Positions 12,731-22,197 of a DNA stretch of 64,000 bases are shown here, piece by piece. Both the position numbers and the translations under genes were made by a program. The stretch comes from Bacteroidaceae bacterium (GTDB lineage: Bacteria; Bacteroidota; Bacteroidia; Bacteroidales; Bacteroidaceae): NCBI GenBank assembly GCA_016286165.1, contig JAEESE010000016.1, forward strand, positions 19,067-83,066, read 5' to 3'. The stretch's first letter is position 1. Every line of letters starts with the position of its first letter. Under the pieces are notes generated by a model. The model was not told the DNA's origin, did not search any database, and was given only the letters and a program-made list of their open reading frames with translations.

Positions 12731-13408
12731 ATGATGACCACAGGATTTTTCATGCCTTTGACATTGCGCAATACCTGCCGCCTGCGACTTCTGTTCGCAG
12801 GCATGGCTATTTCAGCAGTGGCATTCCTGTTTGAGTCTTGCGAGCGCCGGCACGAGCATCTGGCACCTGCCGTCAACGAAAACGATTCGCTGCCCTTCCT
12901 CACCGCTCATGGTATCTCGAACCTGATCTCCGATTCAGGAGTTATAAGCTACAAGATTGTGGCTGAGGACTGGTTCATCTACACTGAGCCCCAGTCGAAA
13001 TGGTACTTCCCCAAGGGCCTCTTCCTTGAGAAATTCGACACTACATTCCACGTCAACTGGTATGTGCAAAGTGATACCGCCTACTGCCACAATAACCGCA
13101 CATGGGAACTGCGCGGACGCGTGGTCGTACTGAACCGCGAAGGCGACCTCTTCGAGACCGAGGAGCTATTCTGGGACATGGACGCCCATGAGATGTGGAA
13201 CACCGTGTACATGTGCATTACCAAGCCATCGACCAACCAACAGCTCAAGGGCTACCGCTTCCGTTCGGACGAACAGATGACTAAGTACAGCATCAATAAT
13301 TCGGCCGGCTACACTCCTATGAACGACAAGAAGGACGACTCTGACTCACAGACTTCTACTGGTCAGACCTACCAGCGTCCTTCACAGGCGGATTATCATA
13401 GGAGGTAG
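12731..13408 (+). CDS. lptC: LPS export protein LptC
   Basis: Predicted bitopic periplasmic component of the LptB2FGC-A-D machine that carries lipopolysaccharide to the outer membrane. A hydrophobic N-terminal segment (about residues 17-36) ends at a Cys in FLFESCER that may be a lipidation site; the lipobox is weak. The body has the LptC beta-jellyroll pattern (SDSGVISYKIVAEDWFIY, then WELRGRVVVLNREGDLFETEELFWD). Start candidates are ATG 12731, 12734 or 12752; all lie after the preceding gene. Reading upstream of 12731 would overlap that gene heavily and encodes no sensible signal sequence. The C-terminal 30 residues are low-complexity, polar and probably disordered. Confidence 0.88.
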   Translation: MMTTGFFMPLTLRNTCRLRLLFAGMAISAVAFLFESCERRHEHLAPAVNENDSLPFLTAHGISNLISDSGVISYKIVAEDWFIYTEPQSKWYFPKGLFLEKFDTTFHVNWYVQSDTAYCHNNRTWELRGRVVVLNREGDLFETEELFWDMDAHEMWNTVYMCITKPSTNQQLKGYRFRSDEQMTKYSINNSAGYTPMNDKKDDSDSQTSTGQTYQRPSQADYHRR

Positions 13409-13439
13409 AAGGTATACTCGCTTCACGAGTTAACAAGTT

Positions 13440-13560
13440 AACAGATTCGGGATTAAGGATTAAGGATTAAAGATTTGTGATGGTTGTCAGCACTGCTTCT
13501 AAAGTTTAGGTTAACATTCAAAAGGATTAAGGATTCGATATTAAGGATTGGGTCAGCATT
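13440..13560. repeat. iterated gattaag-type short repeats in spacer
   Basis: Several copies of ggattaag or variants at about 13450-13470, 13523-13533 and 13539-13548, with gttaac blocks. It belongs to the heptad-rich spacers also seen at 7276, 20464, 35377 and 39123. Confidence 0.5.
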
Positions 13561-13592
13561 CAAAAATAATTAAATAAGGTATAAGACAAGTT

Positions 13593-14867
13593 TTGAGTAC
13601 ACTTTTTATCTACATAGCTATCACATTGGCTTTCTCCGCGTTCTTCTCGGGCATGGAGATAGCATTCGTGTCGAGCAACAAACTACGCTTTGAGATGGAA
13701 CGTTCACAAAGCGGTCTCAACAGCAGAATGGCCTCCACGTTCTTTGAGCATCCCAACAATTTTCTCTCGACGCTGCTTGTGGGTAACAATATAGCCCTCG
13801 TCATCTACGGCATACTAATTGCTCGTATCTTAGACCCACTGGTCATTCAGCCACTGGGCATTACCAACGAATGGCTGGCATTGTTGACGCAAACCATTAT
13901 CTCCACAATCATAGTGCTGTTCACAGGCGAGTTTTTGCCTAAGATGTTGTTCAAGATAAATCCGAACCGTGCGCTGACACTCTTCGCGCCTATTGCATAT
14001 TTCTTCTACATCATACTCTACCCCATCGCCAAATTCACCAGCACGCTTGCCAAAGGCATCCTGCGCATCTTCGGTCTGCGAGTGAACAACGACGACAGCG
14101 ATCGCGCCTTCACGAAGGTAGACCTCGACTATCTGATACAGACCACTATAGACCAGACAGACAATGAGGAAGAGATTACCGACGAGGTAAAAATATTCCA
14201 AAATGCCCTCGACTTCGGTTCGTGTAAGGTTAGGGATTGTATTGTGCCTAGAACTGAGATTGTAGCAGTGGACAAGACAGTGTCGCTCGAACAGCTTAAA
14301 GCCAAGTTCATCGAGAGCGGCTGTTCGAAGATTATTGTCTTTGACGATGATATAGATAATGTAGTCGGGTTCATTCATTCGTCGGAAATGTTCCGTATGA
14401 AACCGACCGACGTATGGACCGACCACATACGCGAAGTTCCCATAGTGCCCGAGAGCATGAGCGGACAGAAGCTGATGCAGACGCTTATGCAGCAGAAACT
14501 GTCGCTGGCCGTTGTCGTCGACGAATTCGGCGGCACCAGCGGAATATGCACACTCGAGGACCTTGTAGAAGAGATTTTCGGCGATATCGAGGACGAACAC
14601 GACCAGCAGTCATATATCGCCAAGAAGTTGCCTTCGGGCGAGTACGATATCTCGGCACGTCTTGAAGTGGAGAAAGCCAATGAGCTGCTCGACCTGGAGC
14701 TGCCCGAGAGCGAGGACTATATGACCGTGGGCGGACTCATCCTGCATCGCATACAACGATTCCCCAAGCTCAACGAGGTGGTAACCTTCGACAATTTCGA
14801 GTTCAAGATTTTAAAGAATACAAGCACCAAAATTGAGCTCGTAAGACTGAAAATACTAGAAAAGTAA
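13593..14867 (+). CDS. CorC/HlyC-type CNNM transporter with CBS pair
   Basis: 424-aa inner-membrane protein of the hemolysin-C/CorC (UPF0053) family, linked to Mg2+/Co2+ efflux and metal homeostasis. Domain order: DUF21/CNNM with about four membrane segments (1-180), two CBS domains (about 200-330; VRDCIVPRTEIVAVD and VVVDEFGGTSGICTLEDLVEEIFGDIEDE), and a C-terminal CorC_HlyC domain (about 345-424). The start appears to be TTG at 13593; there is no ATG before residue 21, and starting there would remove the first membrane segment. The preceding 184-base spacer carries iterated gattaag-like units. Confidence 0.92.
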   Translation: MSTLFIYIAITLAFSAFFSGMEIAFVSSNKLRFEMERSQSGLNSRMASTFFEHPNNFLSTLLVGNNIALVIYGILIARILDPLVIQPLGITNEWLALLTQTIISTIIVLFTGEFLPKMLFKINPNRALTLFAPIAYFFYIILYPIAKFTSTLAKGILRIFGLRVNNDDSDRAFTKVDLDYLIQTTIDQTDNEEEITDEVKIFQNALDFGSCKVRDCIVPRTEIVAVDKTVSLEQLKAKFIESGCSKIIVFDDDIDNVVGFIHSSEMFRMKPTDVWTDHIREVPIVPESMSGQKLMQTLMQQKLSLAVVVDEFGGTSGICTLEDLVEEIFGDIEDEHDQQSYIAKKLPSGEYDISARLEVEKANELLDLELPESEDYMTVGGLILHRIQRFPKLNEVVTFDNFEFKILKNTSTKIELVRLKILEK

Positions 14868-14919
14868 GCCTAAAACACATAATAGTAACCTCGAAAATGC
14901 ATTTTTCGGGGAAAAAGAG

Positions 14920-14949
14920 TTGTCGTATGACAATTTTTGTGTACCTTCG
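14920..14949 (+). promoter_or_regulatory. promoter of the PpiD-like gene
   Basis: -33 TTG at 14920-14922, an exact 19-base spacer, and -7 taccttcg at 14942-14949 (one mismatch to TAnnTTTG). Confidence 0.6.
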
Positions 14950-15006
14950 TGCGCTTTTTGAATAAAAATGTAGGAAATAATCAAAACAAAATAAATTAAT
15001 TAATCA

Positions 15007-17172
15007 ATGGCAACATTACAGAAAATCAGAAGCAAAGGCGCATTGCTCATCCTATTCGTAGGTCTGGCTCTCTTTGCTTTCATCGCCGAGGAAGCCGTTC
15101 GCTCGCTCTCCTCATCACGCACCGAGAGCCACCAGCGTATCGGTAAAGTGTACGACAATTCAATCAACATCCAGGAGTTCAACGATCTTGTTGACGAATA
15201 TGTCGACGTAGTGAAATTCACCTCTGGCACCGACAACCTCAGCGAAGAGCAGATGCAACAAGTTCGCGACCAGGTGTGGCAGACTTACGTGCAGAACGAA
15301 CTTCTCAACCACGAAGCTGAAGAACTCGGACTCACCGTGACAGATGCTGAGATTCAGGACATCATCAAGACTGGTAGCAACCCCATGCTAGCTCAGACTC
15401 CTTTCCGTAACCAGCAGACAGGCGCTTTCGACGTAGAGCAGCTCAACCAGTTCCTCACTCAATACAACGCTATCAAAGGTCAGGCCGGTCAGCCAGCAGA
15501 AGCTGTTGAGTATTACACCAAGATGTACAACTACTGGAAGTTCATCGAGAAGAACCTGCGCCAGCAGACTCTGACTGAGAAATTCCAAGGTCTGCTCGCT
15601 AAGTCATTCATCGCCAACCCCGTCAGCGCACAGAACGCGTTCAACGCTTCACGCAACGAGAAGGACATTATGCTCGTAGCACTCCCCTACACCACCATCA
15701 AGGACGAGGAAGTTAAGCCCGAGGACAATGAGCTGACAGCCAAGTACAATGAGATGAAGGAGCTCTTCCGCATCCAGGAGCCCACTCGCGACATCAAGTA
15801 TATCGACGTTGCCATCAAGGCCAGCAAGGCCGACCGCGATGAGATTAATGCTGAAATGCAGGAAATCGCTACTCAGCTCGCTGCTGATGATGCAGACATC
15901 GCAAACATCGTCAGAAAGAGCGGTAGCACAGTTGCCTATCAGGCTCTGCCCGTTCGCCGTCAGGCTCTGCCCACCGACATCGCAGCACAGATTGATTCCA
16001 TGAGCGTAGGTCAGCAGAAGGGTCCATACCTCAATGCTCAGGACAACACTCAGAACATCATCCGTTTCATCGCAAAAACAACCTTGCCCGACAGCATCCA
16101 ATTCCGTCAGATTGGTGTTGGCGGAGCTGACGAGGCTGCAGCCCAGAAGACTGCCGACAGCATCATGACAGTGCTTGCCGCCGGTGTGCCCTTTGACAGC
16201 ATTGCCAAGAAGTTCAACCAGACAGGCGAAGAGCAGTGGATCAGCTCTGCTCAGTATGAGAATGCCACTCTCGACGAGAACAACCAGAAGTTCATCAACG
16301 CTCTGCAGAATCAGGCTGTAGGCTCAACCCAGCAGGTGAAGCTCGGCATGTCCGGCATCGCTATCCTCCGTGTCACAGACCGCCGCAACCCCGTTGAGAA
16401 GTATCAGGTGGCTGTTGTCAAGCGCCCGCTCGACTTCTCCAATGACACCTTCAACAAGACTTTCAACGATTTCTCTCAATTCATTGCTACTAACAAGACC
16501 ATCGAGGATATCGAAGCTAACGCCCTGAAGGCAGGTTATATGGTTCAGCAACGCGAAAGCATGTTTGCCAGCGAGCACAACGTGGCCGGTCTGAGTTCCA
16601 CCCGTGAGGCTTTCCGTTGGATATTCAACGGCGACACCAAGGTCGGTGACGTTTCCGATATTTACACTGTAGGCAACAACGACCACCTTCTCGTAGTGAT
16701 GCTCACTGCCAAGAACGACGGCGAGTACCGCACAGAAGAGAGCGTGAAAGATTTTCTTACCACCGAGGTAACACGCGATAAGAAGGCTGCCAAGTTGCAG
16801 GAGATGATGGCCTCAGCCGCAGACCTCGCTGCCGTGGCTAAGATCAAGGGAGCTGCTCCCGCTGACACCGTTAAGCACATCACCTTTGGAGCTCCTGTTT
16901 TCGTTCCCGGTACAGGAGCCAGCGAGAGTGCTCTCGCAGGTGCTGTAGCCAAGACAGCCAAGGGTGGCTTCGCCAAGGGCGTCAAGGGTAACGCTGGTGT
17001 TTATGCCTTCCAGGTCACCAACGAGACCAACAACGGCGCCAAGTTCGACGACGCTGCAAAGCAAAGTGCTGCCACACAGGTTGCCCAGCAAGGCATGCGT
17101 GCCGCTTCACGCTTCATCCAGGAGCTGTACCAGAAAGCCGGCATCAAGGACAAGCGTTACATGTTCTATTAA
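15007..17172 (+). CDS. ppiD: PpiD-like periplasmic peptidyl-prolyl isomerase / foldase
   Basis: 721-aa protein anchored by one N-terminal membrane segment (about residues 12-30; ALLILFVGLALFAFIAEE), with the bulk in the periplasm. Domain order follows PpiD: SurA-like N-terminal chaperone domain (about 35-260), parvulin-type rotamase region (about 345-440), then a long C-terminal chaperone part. It should help newly exported proteins fold near the Sec translocon. The parvulin region (PDSIQFRQIGVG..., FDSIAKKFNQTGE) is diverged, so catalytic activity is uncertain. Own promoter at 14920-14949 and a strong terminator at 17225. Confidence 0.88.
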   Translation: MATLQKIRSKGALLILFVGLALFAFIAEEAVRSLSSSRTESHQRIGKVYDNSINIQEFNDLVDEYVDVVKFTSGTDNLSEEQMQQVRDQVWQTYVQNELLNHEAEELGLTVTDAEIQDIIKTGSNPMLAQTPFRNQQTGAFDVEQLNQFLTQYNAIKGQAGQPAEAVEYYTKMYNYWKFIEKNLRQQTLTEKFQGLLAKSFIANPVSAQNAFNASRNEKDIMLVALPYTTIKDEEVKPEDNELTAKYNEMKELFRIQEPTRDIKYIDVAIKASKADRDEINAEMQEIATQLAADDADIANIVRKSGSTVAYQALPVRRQALPTDIAAQIDSMSVGQQKGPYLNAQDNTQNIIRFIAKTTLPDSIQFRQIGVGGADEAAAQKTADSIMTVLAAGVPFDSIAKKFNQTGEEQWISSAQYENATLDENNQKFINALQNQAVGSTQQVKLGMSGIAILRVTDRRNPVEKYQVAVVKRPLDFSNDTFNKTFNDFSQFIATNKTIEDIEANALKAGYMVQQRESMFASEHNVAGLSSTREAFRWIFNGDTKVGDVSDIYTVGNNDHLLVVMLTAKNDGEYRTEESVKDFLTTEVTRDKKAAKLQEMMASAADLAAVAKIKGAAPADTVKHITFGAPVFVPGTGASESALAGAVAKTAKGGFAKGVKGNAGVYAFQVTNETNNGAKFDDAAKQSAATQVAQQGMRAASRFIQELYQKAGIKDKRYMFY

Positions 17173-17224
17173 TTCTCGCACACGCGCGTACATTAAATTA
17201 TTTTATAAGCACACGCTACCAAAA

Positions 17225-17258
17225 AACACCCTTGTTGGTCCGCCAACAGGGGTGTTTT
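17225..17258 (+). terminator. terminator of the PpiD-like gene
   Basis: 14-bp stem (one T-G pair) between 17225-17238 and 17243-17256, loop tccg, then TTTTC. Confidence 0.8.
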
Positions 17259-17333
17259 CATTAAAAATAGGCCTTAATATATTAAAAGATGTAAATCTTT
17301 AGCCCAAAAGATACGGCAATACGAAGAAAGTTG

Positions 17334-17341
17334 TATCTTTG
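17334..17341 (+). promoter_or_regulatory. -7 promoter box of the NTF2-like gene
   Basis: TAtctTTG followed by gc; start of transcription would be about 35 bases before the ATG at 17381. Confidence 0.5.
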
Positions 17342-17380
17342 CATTTGCAAAGTTTAGATAGCAAAAGACATTACCTAATT

Positions 17381-17878
17381 ATGGAAACTAAATTAATACT
17401 TAAACGACCGGTTCACACTGGACTCGAAGCACGCCGCGAGAAAGAAGCCGTTCGCCGACTGCTCACATTCGAGCGTTTCGCACGTGACAATCAGTTATGG
17501 GACCAGATGCTTGCCTGCTACGTGAAGGGAGCTAGCGTCAAGGCTTCATGGTTTGAAGGCTCTGTAGCCGAGTTTGCCAAAGCTCTGGCCGCTCGCACCG
17601 ACCATATACCATATCATGTTCACGCATGCCTCGTCTGGACACACGGCAACCGTGCTGTGGCCATCGTGGAAACCACTTTTCCCGTGAAGACCGAGATTGC
17701 CGGCGTAACGTTCAACCAAACGGGCGATTCGCAGTACATCTACAAGCTCACTCGTGACACAGGTGAATGGTTCATCGAATCATGCACTACCATACTCGAG
17801 GAACTGCCTGGCAAGAGCCGTCCCGAGTACCTAACCACTCTCTACGAGGAAGCAGACAAATGGCTGCAGAACGGCTAA
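17381..17878 (+). CDS. NTF2-like / SnoaL-fold small protein
   Basis: 165-aa soluble protein with no signal peptide. The pattern of helices followed by strands (RLLTFERFARDNQLWDQMLACY..., RAVAIVETTFPV..., GEWFIESCTTIL) fits the SnoaL/NTF2 cone fold, used both by small enzymes and by ligand-binding proteins. No substrate can be proposed. Start is ATG 17381; an upstream in-frame ATG at 17339 lies inside the promoter box. The gene is monocistronic: it has its own -7 box and a terminator directly after it. Confidence 0.75.
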   Translation: METKLILKRPVHTGLEARREKEAVRRLLTFERFARDNQLWDQMLACYVKGASVKASWFEGSVAEFAKALAARTDHIPYHVHACLVWTHGNRAVAIVETTFPVKTEIAGVTFNQTGDSQYIYKLTRDTGEWFIESCTTILEELPGKSRPEYLTTLYEEADKWLQNG

Positions 17879-17906
17879 GGACCAAGCGGCCGACAGCTAA
17901 TAACAG

Positions 17907-17936
17907 CCCAGGGCCAAGCCCTGGGTTTTTGTTTTT
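17907..17936 (+). terminator. terminator of the NTF2-like gene
   Basis: Stem cccagggc/gccctggg with loop caa, followed by a T-rich tract to 17936. Its arms match those of the hairpin at 1-26. Confidence 0.85.
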
Positions 17937-17951
17937 CGAAAGAAGCTTGTT

Positions 17952-20462
17952 ATGAAGAAACTGTCTTTTTTTCTGCTCTTATTCACGACATTGGTTGCCT
18001 GTCAGAAACCTTCTGACGATGAATATGTAGCCTTCCTCTACGACAATATGTCGCTTCCCGACAGCATCGACTATCCGCGTAGCTACTACGAAGAACAAGT
18101 CTCTCTGGCACTGAAGGCAAGGAGTGAAATGCCTTGGGGCGAGGATGTGCCCGAACGCGAATTCCGCCATTTCGTGCTGCCGCCACGAGTGAACAACGAG
18201 GACCTTGACAACTTCAGGGGGATGTACTACGAGGAACTCTCTGCACGAGTGGCCGACATGAGTATTGCAGATGCTATCCTCGAGGTAAACCACTGGTGCC
18301 ATGAACATGTCACCTACCGCCCCACGAGTGCTCGCACACTGGGACCGGCATCCACCATTCGCACGGCTTATGGCCGTTGCGGAGAGGAGTCTGTGCTGCT
18401 GGTAGCAGCATTACGCACTGTTGGAATTCCTGCCCGACAGGTCTATACCCCGCGATGGGCACACACCGATGACAATCATGCTTGGGTTGAAGCTTGGGCC
18501 AACGGCCGATGGCACTTCCTCGGCGCTTGTGAACCCGAGCCCGTTCTAGACCTTGGATGGTTCAACGAGAGTGCTTCGCGCGGATTACTCATGCACACTA
18601 AAGTATTCGGAAACTATGATGGCCCGGAAGATGTGGTGAACCAAGAGCACAATCTCACCGAGATAAACGTCACCGACAACTATGCTCCTACGCGCCGCGT
18701 AACCGTTGCCGTGGTCGACTCAACAGGCAAAGCCGTTGACGGCGCCAGGGTAGAGTTCAAGGTCTACAATTACGCCGAGTTCTACACCGTAGCCACTAAA
18801 CAAACCGACGGTCTGGGTCGCTGCTCGTTCAGCGCAGGTCTGGGCGACATGATGGTTTGGACTTCCACAGCAGATGCAGCAGCCTACCAACGCGTCAGCT
18901 TTGCCACCGACGACCTCGTCACGCTAACCTTACGGCCCACAGCTGAGGTGCTCGCGTCTATGCCGTCATCGTTGGACATCACGCCACCAGCACCTTCAGC
19001 CAAGTTGCCCGAGGTAAGCGACAAACAAAGAGCCGAGAACAACCGCCGCCTGGCACTTGAGGATAGCATCCGACACGCCTATGAAGCCACGATGAAAGAC
19101 CAGCGCATACGGGGCAATCAAGCCGTTATCACCACTTTCCGCGACAGCGCCAAAGCCCGCGGCTTCTCCTCTATGGCCGAGCAACTCATCGCCGCGCTCC
19201 CGGACAAGGACCTACAGGACGTCACTCTTGACGTGCTTATCGACAACCTTACAGCCAAGCATGACGCAGTGCTCACTGAGTTAGAGCGTTCCTATATACT
19301 GTCTCCTCGAATCGAGCGCGAGCGCTTGACGCCTTTCAAAGCCATCCTGAACAAGAACTTCAAGGACTTTGACGCCGCAGCTATCATAGCCTGGACAAAG
19401 AATAGTATCGAAATCATCGAGGGGCGCAATCCGCAGCATTTGCGCATCACACCTCTTGGCGTATTCAACAGCCGCAAGGCCGATGCCCTTGGTCGCGACA
19501 TTTTCTTCGTTGCTGCCTGCCGTTCGGTAGGGATACCTGCGCGTATCAACGAGATAAACTCCAAGGTGCAGTATGTCGATTCCCTTGGTCAGTGGATTGA
19601 CGTAGCCTTCGATGCGCCCGCCGATTCCACTTTATTAGCAGGTGATTCGCCGTCAGACTACGCTTCCGCTGCTACGCCTCAAGGTGTTCTGCGCCTATCG
19701 TACACGCCTGCTCAGTTTGTTCCCGATGCCAAATACTACACTCATTTCACCATCTCGCGCCTCGACGATGACAACCATCTGCAGCTGCTCACCTACCCAG
19801 AGGAATCCACATTCCAAAACACCTTCGCCGAAGGTGTTGAACTAGACATAGGCTCATACATCCTCACATGTGGCACTCGCATGGCCAACGGCGGCGTGCT
19901 GGCTTCCATGCAAAGCTTCGAAATCAGTGCTGACAGCCTCACCGAAGTGGCCTTCACCCTGCGCGAGAATGCCGATGAGATAGCAGTTATAGGCTCGCTC
20001 AACGCCGAGGACTTATATAAACCCTTAGAGCTTTCGACAACAGATAATAAGCTTCATGCCGGCGCTGCACCGACCTCGCTGCTCGCCACCTGCGGTCGTG
20101 GCTACTATATCCTCGGTTTTGTGGCTCCTAACCACGAGCCTACCAACCATGCCCTGCGTGATATCTCTCTCGTGAACAAGGACTTGGAAGGTTGGGGTCG
20201 GACTATCGTTCTATTGCTTGAGAACGAAAATGCAGCAGCACGCTTCAACACCGCTGAATTCTCAGGCCTGCCTGCAACGGTAGCCTGGGGCTGCGACATT
20301 AAAGGCGCCATACTCAAGGAGGCCATAGAGCATCAGCACCTGACCACCTCTGCCTTGCCCCTCTTCCTTATCTGCGACTCCTTCAATCGTGTCGTACATG
20401 TGCAACAGGGCTATACCATCGGTCTGGGCGAGCAACTCCTGAAAGTAATCAAGCAGTTGTAA
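17952..20462 (+). CDS. large lipoprotein with N-terminal transglutaminase-like domain
   Basis: 836 aa. Lipoprotein signal with Cys17 (FTTLVACQK). Transglutaminase-like domain at about 90-200 with the full triad context: Cys143 in AYGRCGEES, His176 in DDNHAWVEAW, and a following Asp/Glu-rich strand. Residues about 235-330 look like an Ig-like or carboxypeptidase-regulatory domain. A second segment around residues 505-560 (GRDIFFVAACRSVGIPARINEI) repeats the fold signature of the first (GEESVLLVAALRTVGIPARQVY) but has Asp in place of Cys and lacks the NHAW histidine. Target, either peptidoglycan-associated or dietary protein, is unknown. It starts 16 bases after the preceding terminator; no promoter box was identified. 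Confidence 0.82.
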   Translation: MKKLSFFLLLFTTLVACQKPSDDEYVAFLYDNMSLPDSIDYPRSYYEEQVSLALKARSEMPWGEDVPEREFRHFVLPPRVNNEDLDNFRGMYYEELSARVADMSIADAILEVNHWCHEHVTYRPTSARTLGPASTIRTAYGRCGEESVLLVAALRTVGIPARQVYTPRWAHTDDNHAWVEAWANGRWHFLGACEPEPVLDLGWFNESASRGLLMHTKVFGNYDGPEDVVNQEHNLTEINVTDNYAPTRRVTVAVVDSTGKAVDGARVEFKVYNYAEFYTVATKQTDGLGRCSFSAGLGDMMVWTSTADAAAYQRVSFATDDLVTLTLRPTAEVLASMPSSLDITPPAPSAKLPEVSDKQRAENNRRLALEDSIRHAYEATMKDQRIRGNQAVITTFRDSAKARGFSSMAEQLIAALPDKDLQDVTLDVLIDNLTAKHDAVLTELERSYILSPRIERERLTPFKAILNKNFKDFDAAAIIAWTKNSIEIIEGRNPQHLRITPLGVFNSRKADALGRDIFFVAACRSVGIPARINEINSKVQYVDSLGQWIDVAFDAPADSTLLAGDSPSDYASAATPQGVLRLSYTPAQFVPDAKYYTHFTISRLDDDNHLQLLTYPEESTFQNTFAEGVELDIGSYILTCGTRMANGGVLASMQSFEISADSLTEVAFTLRENADEIAVIGSLNAEDLYKPLELSTTDNKLHAGAAPTSLLATCGRGYYILGFVAPNHEPTNHALRDISLVNKDLEGWGRTIVLLLENENAAARFNTAEFSGLPATVAWGCDIKGAILKEAIEHQHLTTSALPLFLICDSFNRVVHVQQGYTIGLGEQLLKVIKQL

Positions 20463-20463
20463 G

Positions 20464-20491
20464 AGTTAAAAGTTAATAGTTAAAAGTTAAG
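20464..20491. repeat. four tandem 7-bp units
   Basis: agttaaa, agttaat, agttaaa, agttaag in direct succession fill the spacer between the transglutaminase lipoprotein and the LolA-like gene. Confidence 0.8.
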
Positions 20492-20494
20492 AAA

Positions 20495-21124
20495 ATGCGT
20501 AAATACATCCTTTCATTCCTGATTGCATCACTGATGCCGTTCACTGTTTCCGCACAAAGTGCGCGAAATATTCTCGATTCCACAGCAGCCCGCCTGTCTG
20601 CTCCGGGCGGCATAAAAGCCCAGTTCAAGGCAACACAATTCAACGGCACATCCGCTGAAGGCAATGCCACTGGCACACTGTTGCTACGCGGCCGGGCTTA
20701 CCAGGTCACTACCAACGAGCTACTCACATGGTATGACGGCACCACACAATGGTCCATGATGCGCGGTGGCGACGAGGTAAACGTAACCACACCTAGCGAA
20801 GCCGAGCAGGCTCAACTTAACCCCGCAACACTTATCAACATCTATAAGAAAGGCTACAAATACACACTGAACAAGTCCACACTCCGTGGCCACAAGACCT
20901 TCGTGGTGCATCTGATAGCCAAGAACAAAAAGGCTTATTATCCAGAGATTTTCATCGATGTGGAGCAAGGCACCTATACCCCCTTGTGCTTCCGCGCCAA
21001 GCACGATGGCAACTGGATGCGTTTGTCTGTGCTCTCGTTCACGACTGGCCTCGACCTACCTGCCTCTGAATTCACTTTCCCCGCCAAGGACTATCCCAAC
21101 GTGGAAGTGATTGACCTGAGATAA
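20495..21124 (+). CDS. lolA: LolA-like periplasmic lipoprotein carrier
   Basis: 209 aa with a signal peptide (1-20, ending TVSAQ). The mature part has the LolA half-barrel pattern (IKAQFKATQFNGTSAEGNATGTLLLRG begins at about residue 41, and MMRGGDEVNVTTP follows). LolA carries outer-membrane lipoproteins across the periplasm. LolA-like proteins in Bacteroidetes can also serve other lipids, so the exact cargo is inferred. It lies between a lipoprotein gene and trxB, separated from the former only by a 7-bp tandem repeat. Confidence 0.82.
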   Translation: MRKYILSFLIASLMPFTVSAQSARNILDSTAARLSAPGGIKAQFKATQFNGTSAEGNATGTLLLRGRAYQVTTNELLTWYDGTTQWSMMRGGDEVNVTTPSEAEQAQLNPATLINIYKKGYKYTLNKSTLRGHKTFVVHLIAKNKKAYYPEIFIDVEQGTYTPLCFRAKHDGNWMRLSVLSFTTGLDLPASEFTFPAKDYPNVEVIDLR

Positions 21125-21177
21125 AATCATTCACCATCTGATTATTTACTACCGTTCAATAATCCCCAACCAAAATA

Positions 21178-22116
21178 ATGGAACACATTAAATTACTTAT
21201 TCTCGGCAGCGGCCCTGCAGGCTATACAGCTGCCATCTATGCCGGCCGCTCAGGCCTCACACCTATCATCTACGAAGGTCTGCAGCCTGGCGGACAACTC
21301 ACCACCACCACCGAAGTGGAGAATTTCCCTGGCTTTGCCGAAGGAGTTGACGCCAACGAGCTCATGGACAGCATGCGCCAGCAGGCCATCCGCTTCGGAG
21401 CAGACATCCGCGAAGCCATGGCCATTCGCACAGACCTCAGCCAGCGCCCCTACCACGTATGGTTCGACGACGGCAGCGAAGCCACATGCGACAGCCTCAT
21501 AATAGCCACTGGCGCTTCGGCCAAATACCTCGGCCTTGCCGACGAGGAGAAATACCGCGGCCAGGGCGTATCTGCCTGTGCCACCTGTGATGGTTTCTTC
21601 TACCGTCGCAAGCGCGTAGCTGTTGTTGGCGGCGGTGACACAGCTTGTGAGGAAGCCTCATATCTTGCCGGACTGGCCGAGAAGGTGTATCTCATCGTGC
21701 GGAAGCCCTATCTGCGTGCTTCACAGATTATGCAGGACCGCGTGCTGAACAATCCCAAGATTGAAGTCCTATTCGAGCACAACACGCTCGGACTCTATGG
21801 CGAAGAGGGTGTTGAAGGCGCTCATCTCGTGTTCCGCAAGGGCGAAGCCGACGAGCGCCGCTATGACCTGCCTATCGACGGCTTCTTCCTCGCCATAGGT
21901 CACAAGCCCAATTCCGATATCTTCCTGCCCTGGGTTAAGACCGACGAGATAGGTTATATCATCACCGAAGGCGATTCGCCCCGCACTGGCATTCCCGGTG
22001 TTTACGCCGCAGGAGACGTGGCTGACCCGCATTATCGTCAGGCCGTCATCGCTGCCGCCAGCGGAGCCAAAGCCGCCATTGAGGCCGAGAAATATCTCGC
22101 TTCGCTTTACGCCTAA
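21178..22116 (+). CDS. trxB: thioredoxin-disulfide reductase
   Basis: 312-aa FAD/NADPH enzyme that reduces thioredoxin in the cytoplasm. FAD-binding GSGPAGYTAAIYAGR at residues 10-24, redox pair Cys134/Cys137 in ACATCDGFF, NADPH-binding GGGDTACEEA near 158, and the C-terminal FAD block AGDVADPHYRQAVIAAASG. Normal length with all key residues. It follows the LolA-like gene by 53 bases. Confidence 0.97.
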   Translation: MEHIKLLILGSGPAGYTAAIYAGRSGLTPIIYEGLQPGGQLTTTTEVENFPGFAEGVDANELMDSMRQQAIRFGADIREAMAIRTDLSQRPYHVWFDDGSEATCDSLIIATGASAKYLGLADEEKYRGQGVSACATCDGFFYRRKRVAVVGGGDTACEEASYLAGLAEKVYLIVRKPYLRASQIMQDRVLNNPKIEVLFEHNTLGLYGEEGVEGAHLVFRKGEADERRYDLPIDGFFLAIGHKPNSDIFLPWVKTDEIGYIITEGDSPRTGIPGVYAAGDVADPHYRQAVIAAASGAKAAIEAEKYLASLYA

Positions 22117-22197
22117 CCTGCGTCACCTTCACATGAAGGCTGTTCACAGGCACTCCAGTCCTACCTCTTAAGAAAGATTTTCAAACACAGAATAACT

